Positions 35,979 to 38,640 of a DNA stretch of 38,640 nt are shown one piece after another (position 1 is the stretch's first letter; every line of letters starts with the position of its first letter). This DNA is from a virus. The notes below the pieces were generated by a model, which saw only the letters and a list, made by a program, of their open reading frames with translations, made no database searches and had not been told where the DNA came from. The stretch covers positions 1 through 38,640 of IMG/VR virus record IMGVR_UViG_3300031576_000172; one strand, written 5' to 3'. A program made the translations under genes and the position numbers.

Positions 35979-36347
35979 TCAGTCAAGCACCAGTCCGTTG
36001 CGTGTGACGTTGGCGTAGATGCTGGAGTAGAGGAGTACCAGCTTGGCGCCCTGTTTCCGGCTCTCGCACCGGATGAAGTTCGCCGGCAGGACGTCGGGGA
36101 TCTTCCAGCCCTCCTGTTCGAGCTCCTCCATAGCCCGCTTCCTGTTATGTCCGTCCAGAATCCAGTGGGTCTTCCCGTCCTGCCAAATGTTGAAGGGCTG
36201 GACGAAAGAGTTCTGGGTCAGGGAGCGCTTCAGCTTCTGGAAGGCCTCGGCGTCGATTTTCTTCAGGCCGCCTTGGAGCCACTGGAGTTGCCGCCACCGG
36301 ACCATTGAGGTTTTCTGTATCCGGTTGGCGATCATCTGCTCGGTCAT
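35979..36347 (-). CDS. Short ParB-like protein, 122 aa
   Basis: The ParB/sulfiredoxin-like domain only: SLTQNSFVQPFNIWQDGKTH and WILDGHNRKRAMEELEQEG give the GHxR-type box. Relatives usually continue into a methyltransferase or a helix-turn-helix; here it stops at VTRNGLVLD, so it is a stand-alone domain or a truncated gene. ATG overlaps the upstream stop (ATGA). It lies next to the DnaA-box cluster, so origin binding is plausible; the genome encodes a second, larger ParB-like protein at 5372. Confidence 0.75.
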   Translation of the reverse strand: MTEQMIANRIQKTSMVRWRQLQWLQGGLKKIDAEAFQKLKRSLTQNSFVQPFNIWQDGKTHWILDGHNRKRAMEELEQEGWKIPDVLPANFIRCESRKQGAKLVLLYSSIYANVTRNGLVLD

Positions 36348-36556
36348 GGTGAGTTGTCCTTCTGCCACGGCGGCTCCTCCTCCCGGAGCAGTTCCCTGAT
36401 CGGTCCGACCGGAACCTCCTCGCGGTTCACTTCGTTGAGGCATTCCCGGCAACAGGACCAGCGGCTCCCCTGCCAGTAGAGGGCCGTCTCGGCCTCTCCG
36501 GTGCAGTGGCTGGTCCGGATCTGGCAGTTGTCCACAGCTATGTTATTAACCATCAT
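36344..36556 (-). CDS. Cys/His-rich small protein beside origin
   Basis: A 70-aa protein with C11, H17, C18 and then SCCRECLNEV near residue 35, a plausible zinc site. No Shine-Dalgarno precedes the ATG; TATATT lies ~11 nt upstream, so a near-leaderless message is possible. It overlaps the short ParB-like gene (ATGA) and one DnaA-box-like motif. Confidence 0.5.
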   Translation of the reverse strand: MMVNNIAVDNCQIRTSHCTGEAETALYWQGSRWSCCRECLNEVNREEVPVGPIRELLREEEPPWQKDNSP

Positions 36557-36750
36557 GCTAATTACTTAATATAAAGAGAGTTATAGGGAGTGTGGATATG
36601 TTGATATCTTTGTTGACAACAGACTTGCCAGGAAACGAGATGTGGGTAAGTAAAAAGTTGTCCACCGTCAGGTGTGGCATCCCGTGTCCCTCGGGCTCTC
36701 GTGTCGGGTTCTCCACAGCGCGTTCACAAGTTTTGCCGTGGTTATCCACC
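36528..36750. other. Candidate replication origin (DnaA-box cluster)
   Basis: Five motifs within 223 bp match the DnaA box TTATCCACA at 7-8 of 9 bases: TTGTCCACA (36528), TGTGGATAT in the opposite orientation (36591), TTGTCCACC (36658), TTCTCCACA (36709), TTATCCACC (36742). The stretch 36537-36660 is strikingly AT-rich against its flanks. A weak open frame (36558-36749) crosses it but looks spurious. With no replicase or helicase genes in the window, recruitment of host DnaA here is a plausible strategy. Confidence 0.5.
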
Positions 36751-37458
36751 TGCCGCCTCGGTCTTCGGGAAGCCGCCCTTCGGTTCGTAGAAGCCCCGAC
36801 CCGCGCGCTGGATCAGGATCTCGTGGCCGTCCTTGCCGACGCAATTGGCCGAGAGCCCAACCGAGATGATGAGGTGTGGGTCCTTGTGTTTGTCCCGCTC
36901 CATCACCTCCCAGTATTGCCGTTTCATGAAGGTGGCGATTTCTGCGATCGAGACCGCTCGCCGAATGGCTCGGCTTGCACGGAGAGCGGCTATGGGCGCC
37001 AGCCCGTGGATGCTCGTCGGTAGTTCCTTCGATTTTTCCGCGTTCGCCTCTCTTGAGGCATCCTCGTGCGTTTCGGGGGTGCCGGGATCGCCGCCCTGGA
37101 GGTTGAACTTCCGGGTCGGGCTGCGGTGCTTCGGGTCTCGCTTGGAGCGGGCAACCCTCTTCCGCTTCTGACCTGGTCCCTTCCTTCCTCGCGGGTCTGG
37201 ATTGGGAATCGCTGGGAGGTCTGATCGGGATGGTAAGGCAGCGATCTCCGGTGGACCTCCAGCACCACGGGTCTTCTCGACTATGCAGCCGATCGTTTCA
37301 TCGCCAAGAGCGGCTGTGATTTGCGGCAGAAACTCTTTTGCAAAATGCGTCCAGAGGCTTCCCTCGTGGAAAAGAGACCGACTGAGAGAGGAATATACCT
37401 CGACGACAATCAGAGCGTCGCGCCGCGTCTCGATCTTGATTTGGTCGGTTTGGCTCAT
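36742..37458 (-). CDS. Basic 238-aa protein upstream of origin
   Basis: Not recognised. Start ATG 37456-37458 with GGGGA upstream. The N-terminal ~80 residues are a mixed fold (QTDQIKIETRRDALIVVEVY), the middle is very basic and unstructured (~90-125, RGRKGPGQKRKRVARSKR), and the C-terminal ~75 residues have helices (RRAVSIAEIATFMKRQYWEV) that could bind DNA. Its end overlaps the first DnaA-box-like motif. By position it could be an origin-binding or replication protein; this is inference. Confidence 0.6.
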   Translation of the reverse strand: MSQTDQIKIETRRDALIVVEVYSSLSRSLFHEGSLWTHFAKEFLPQITAALGDETIGCIVEKTRGAGGPPEIAALPSRSDLPAIPNPDPRGRKGPGQKRKRVARSKRDPKHRSPTRKFNLQGGDPGTPETHEDASREANAEKSKELPTSIHGLAPIAALRASRAIRRAVSIAEIATFMKRQYWEVMERDKHKDPHLIISVGLSANCVGKDGHEILIQRAGRGFYEPKGGFPKTEAAGG

Positions 37459-37478
37459 CGGTTCCCCGAAACAACAAT

Positions 37479-37586
37479 CCCCACCTTGAGCGAGGATCAT
37501 CCGCCGCCTCTTATTCCAGGGAAGGAGTAAGGGGGGATCGGGCCCGGAGGCCCGGCCGACGACGAACGACCCCGCTCAAGGTGGGG
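37479..37586. repeat. 14-bp inverted repeat with internal hairpin
   Basis: CCCCACCTTGAGCG (37479-37492) recurs as its exact reverse complement at 37573-37586. Between the arms lies a perfect small hairpin, CGGGCC-CGGA-GGCCCG (~37539-37554). This 213-bp non-coding gap between the transposase remnant and the 238-aa gene is probably a leader or operator region; the arms could also bind a dimeric regulator. An unmatched TTGACA (near 37650) lies upstream without a good -10. Confidence 0.5.
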
Positions 37587-37671
37587 TGATGATCTTCCTT
37601 GGAATTTCATTTCGTGCTCGGCTCAATGGTCAGGCTTTGGTGGCGCAATGTCAAGAACATTCGGTAGTGTC

Positions 37672-38298
37672 TCAGTTTGATTTACTCGTTTCCAGTAACC
37701 GGGCTATATCTTCAACCGTCCACAAATGGTCAGTAACCTTCGCTTCCATTGCCGGGGTGACCCGCAAACTCTTATGGATTCGGACGAAATTGTAATACAT
37801 GAAATGCAAGGCAACAGCGTGCGCATGGTTCTCGACCTTCTTGGAGAAAGCATTGGTCAACCGGGTAAACCTTCTCATGTTCATTCGCATGGTCAGGTTT
37901 TGCCGTTCAATGTAACTCGTTGAAATGTGCTTCGTGCTTTCAATCCGTCCGTTGTTAACTGGACTCTGTTCGCCAATCGTGAAGCAACGTCCTGCATGAA
38001 CACATGAGCATAGGCCGAATCCCGATTGCCAACCAACCATGAGATTGCCAACTTTGAATCAGCAATCAATCGCCGTCCATGTCCAGATTGAACCAATACC
38101 AAATTCACCCCGGAATTTCTCCGGTACGTTCTTGTCTTTGGAATAAATGAAGCTCCATATCTCGTCACACTGAACACGCTTGGAAGCTACATTCCGTACA
38201 TGCTCATCGTGGTACGCTTGGCACGCTTCGCCAACCTCAACAAGCAACTTTGTGACCGTATTGATGGAGCAATCGGCCAAACGTGACGTTGCCCGCAA
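37672..38298 (-). pseudogene. IS1-family transposase remnant
   Basis: Three frames together spell an IS1/InsB-type DDE transposase: RVQCDEIWSFIYSKDKNVPE (frame 1), DSKLAISWLVGNRDSAYAHV and ANRVQLTTDG (frame 2), then STKHISTSYIERQNLTMRMN and FSKKVENHAHAVALHFMYYN (frame 3). The first break is one inserted T after AIDA (near 38060). At TTDG the sequence jumps to STKHIS, so roughly 60-70 central residues including part of the active site are deleted. The first ~20 residues are also missing. I see no terminal inverted repeats. Dead and probably old. Confidence 0.85.
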
Positions 38299-38322
38299 GC
38301 ATAAAGTTCAGTTTACACTTGT

Positions 38323-38568
38323 TTATTTCTTCTTGTTATTCCAGCGTTTATTGGCGGCTTTTCTCGCAATCATTGACCGCTTTCGTGGGGATAATGCCCT
38401 TGCTCTGGCATTCCCCCCAGCAAGTCCACCCATTCTACCCAATGCGACGGCATAGGGGTTTTTCCCCGTGTCGTGGAGGATTTCCTCCGTTTCACCCGTC
38501 GCAAGGGAGACGATGGCCTTGGCAAGTTGGTTAGGGTCGCGTGGCCGCGTTTTGGTCTTGTTCTTCAT
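38323..38568 (-). CDS. K/R-rich small protein, 81 aa (conserved motif)
   Basis: First gene after P1, ATG 38566-38568, probably translated from a leaderless message. The N-terminus is basic (MKNKTKTRPRDPNQL); a middle PYAVALGRMGGLAGGNARA then RKRSMIARKAANKRWNNKKK repeats the GGxxGGxARA...RxxIAxxAAxxRW motif found in many bacterial small proteins of unknown function. Possibly nucleic-acid binding. The start codon and promoter are duplicated at 53-89 by the terminal repeat. Confidence 0.75.
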   Translation of the reverse strand: MKNKTKTRPRDPNQLAKAIVSLATGETEEILHDTGKNPYAVALGRMGGLAGGNARARALSPRKRSMIARKAANKRWNNKKK

Positions 38569-38640
38569 GTCCCAATATACTATCTTTTTCTTGCCCGGTC
38601 AAGCATGAAGAAATGAATCCCGTGACCGCCACTATCAAGG
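38514..38640. repeat. Right copy of 127-bp terminal direct repeat
   Basis: Identical to bases 1-127. Joining the ends would close a circle of about 38,513 bp and rebuild the P1/81-aa gene context without duplication. Confidence 0.95.
38574..38602 (-). promoter_or_regulatory. Promoter P1 (right copy)
   Basis: The same promoter as at 61-89: TTGACC (38597-38602), 17 nt, TATATT (38574-38579), five bases before the ATG of the 81-aa gene. This copy is in its functional context upstream of 38323-38568. Confidence 0.7.

Noticed and set aside
36558-36749. 63-aa minus-strand ORF over the DnaA-box cluster
   Set aside because: It has no RBS, and its sequence is translated DnaA-box and AT-rich DNA; better explained as origin or regulatory DNA.
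37505-37530. CCAGGGAAGGAG on the plus strand, like the P4/P5 leader
   Set aside because: Wrong strand, with no gene following on the plus strand; chance similarity.
1-38640. CRISPR arrays, rRNA genes, integrase or lysogeny module
   Set aside because: No regularly spaced repeats, no rRNA-like segment, and no tyrosine or serine recombinase motifs or CI-like repressor were found.

Overview
The window is one complete circular phage-type genome that was cut open. Bases 1-127 and 38514-38640 are identical, so the unit length is about 38,513 bp. Almost every credible gene lies on the minus strand, and genes are packed by ATGA, GTGA, TTGA or TGATG start/stop overlaps. The gene set is that of a tailed dsDNA phage with a long non-contractile tail (siphovirus plan): terminase, SPP1-like portal, MuF-like minor head protein, scaffold, N4-gp56-family major capsid protein, tail tube, frameshifted tail chaperone, short tape measure, hub proteins and fibres. 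No sheath, integrase, lysogeny repressor, DNA polymerase or helicase is visible. Good Shine-Dalgarno sites, sigma70-like promoters, Sec signal peptides and an inner-membrane coiled-coil lysis protein suggest a Gram-negative host, but I cannot name it.

Layout in transcription order (right to left, crossing the artificial ends). Promoter P1 (61-89, repeated at 38574-38602) starts a run of small genes through 33307. It holds a K/R-rich 81-aa protein, a wrecked IS1-like transposase, a basic 238-aa protein, an AT-rich DnaA-box cluster that may be the origin (36528-36750), a short ParB-like protein, and about ten small unknowns. Promoter P2 (33036-33064) precedes the packaging and head genes (terS, terL, portal, an inserted DNA methyltransferase, minor head proteins). 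P3 (26899-26927) precedes the head gene at 26849, followed by scaffold and capsid. Next come an initiator-like tRNA with an enlarged anticodon loop, head-tail connector genes, tail genes, a cassette of Sec-exported proteins (fibre-like, beta-sandwich, pectate lyase), and lysis genes ending with an amidase at 8161. A C-rich, rut-like stretch and hairpin follow. P4 (8030-8060) then drives small regulators and a large ParB-like protein. P5 (5347-5375) drives a RecA-like ATPase, a coiled-coil protein, a RusA resolvase and a C5-cytosine methyltransferase.

The most unusual features are these. (1) A complete HNH endonuclease gene with a perfect Shine-Dalgarno lies inside the cytosine methyltransferase gene in another frame, and a second open frame continues upstream of it in the same register. 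(2) Fibre, beta-sandwich and pectate-lyase genes carry Sec signal peptides, which virion proteins normally lack. (3) Both scaffold and major capsid protein begin with a hydrophobic membrane-like segment. (4) A tRNA with initiator hallmarks has an 8-nt anticodon loop and ends 4 nt before a start codon that lacks a Shine-Dalgarno. (5) Two promoter-plus-leader modules are near-duplicates, while P1 and P2 appear to start leaderless or nearly leaderless messages.

Working together: the phage probably borrows host DnaA and the host replisome, uses ParB-like proteins, the ATPase and RusA for DNA handling, protects its DNA with two methyltransferases, builds a short-tailed siphovirus particle, and may degrade pectin-like polysaccharide with an exported lyase.
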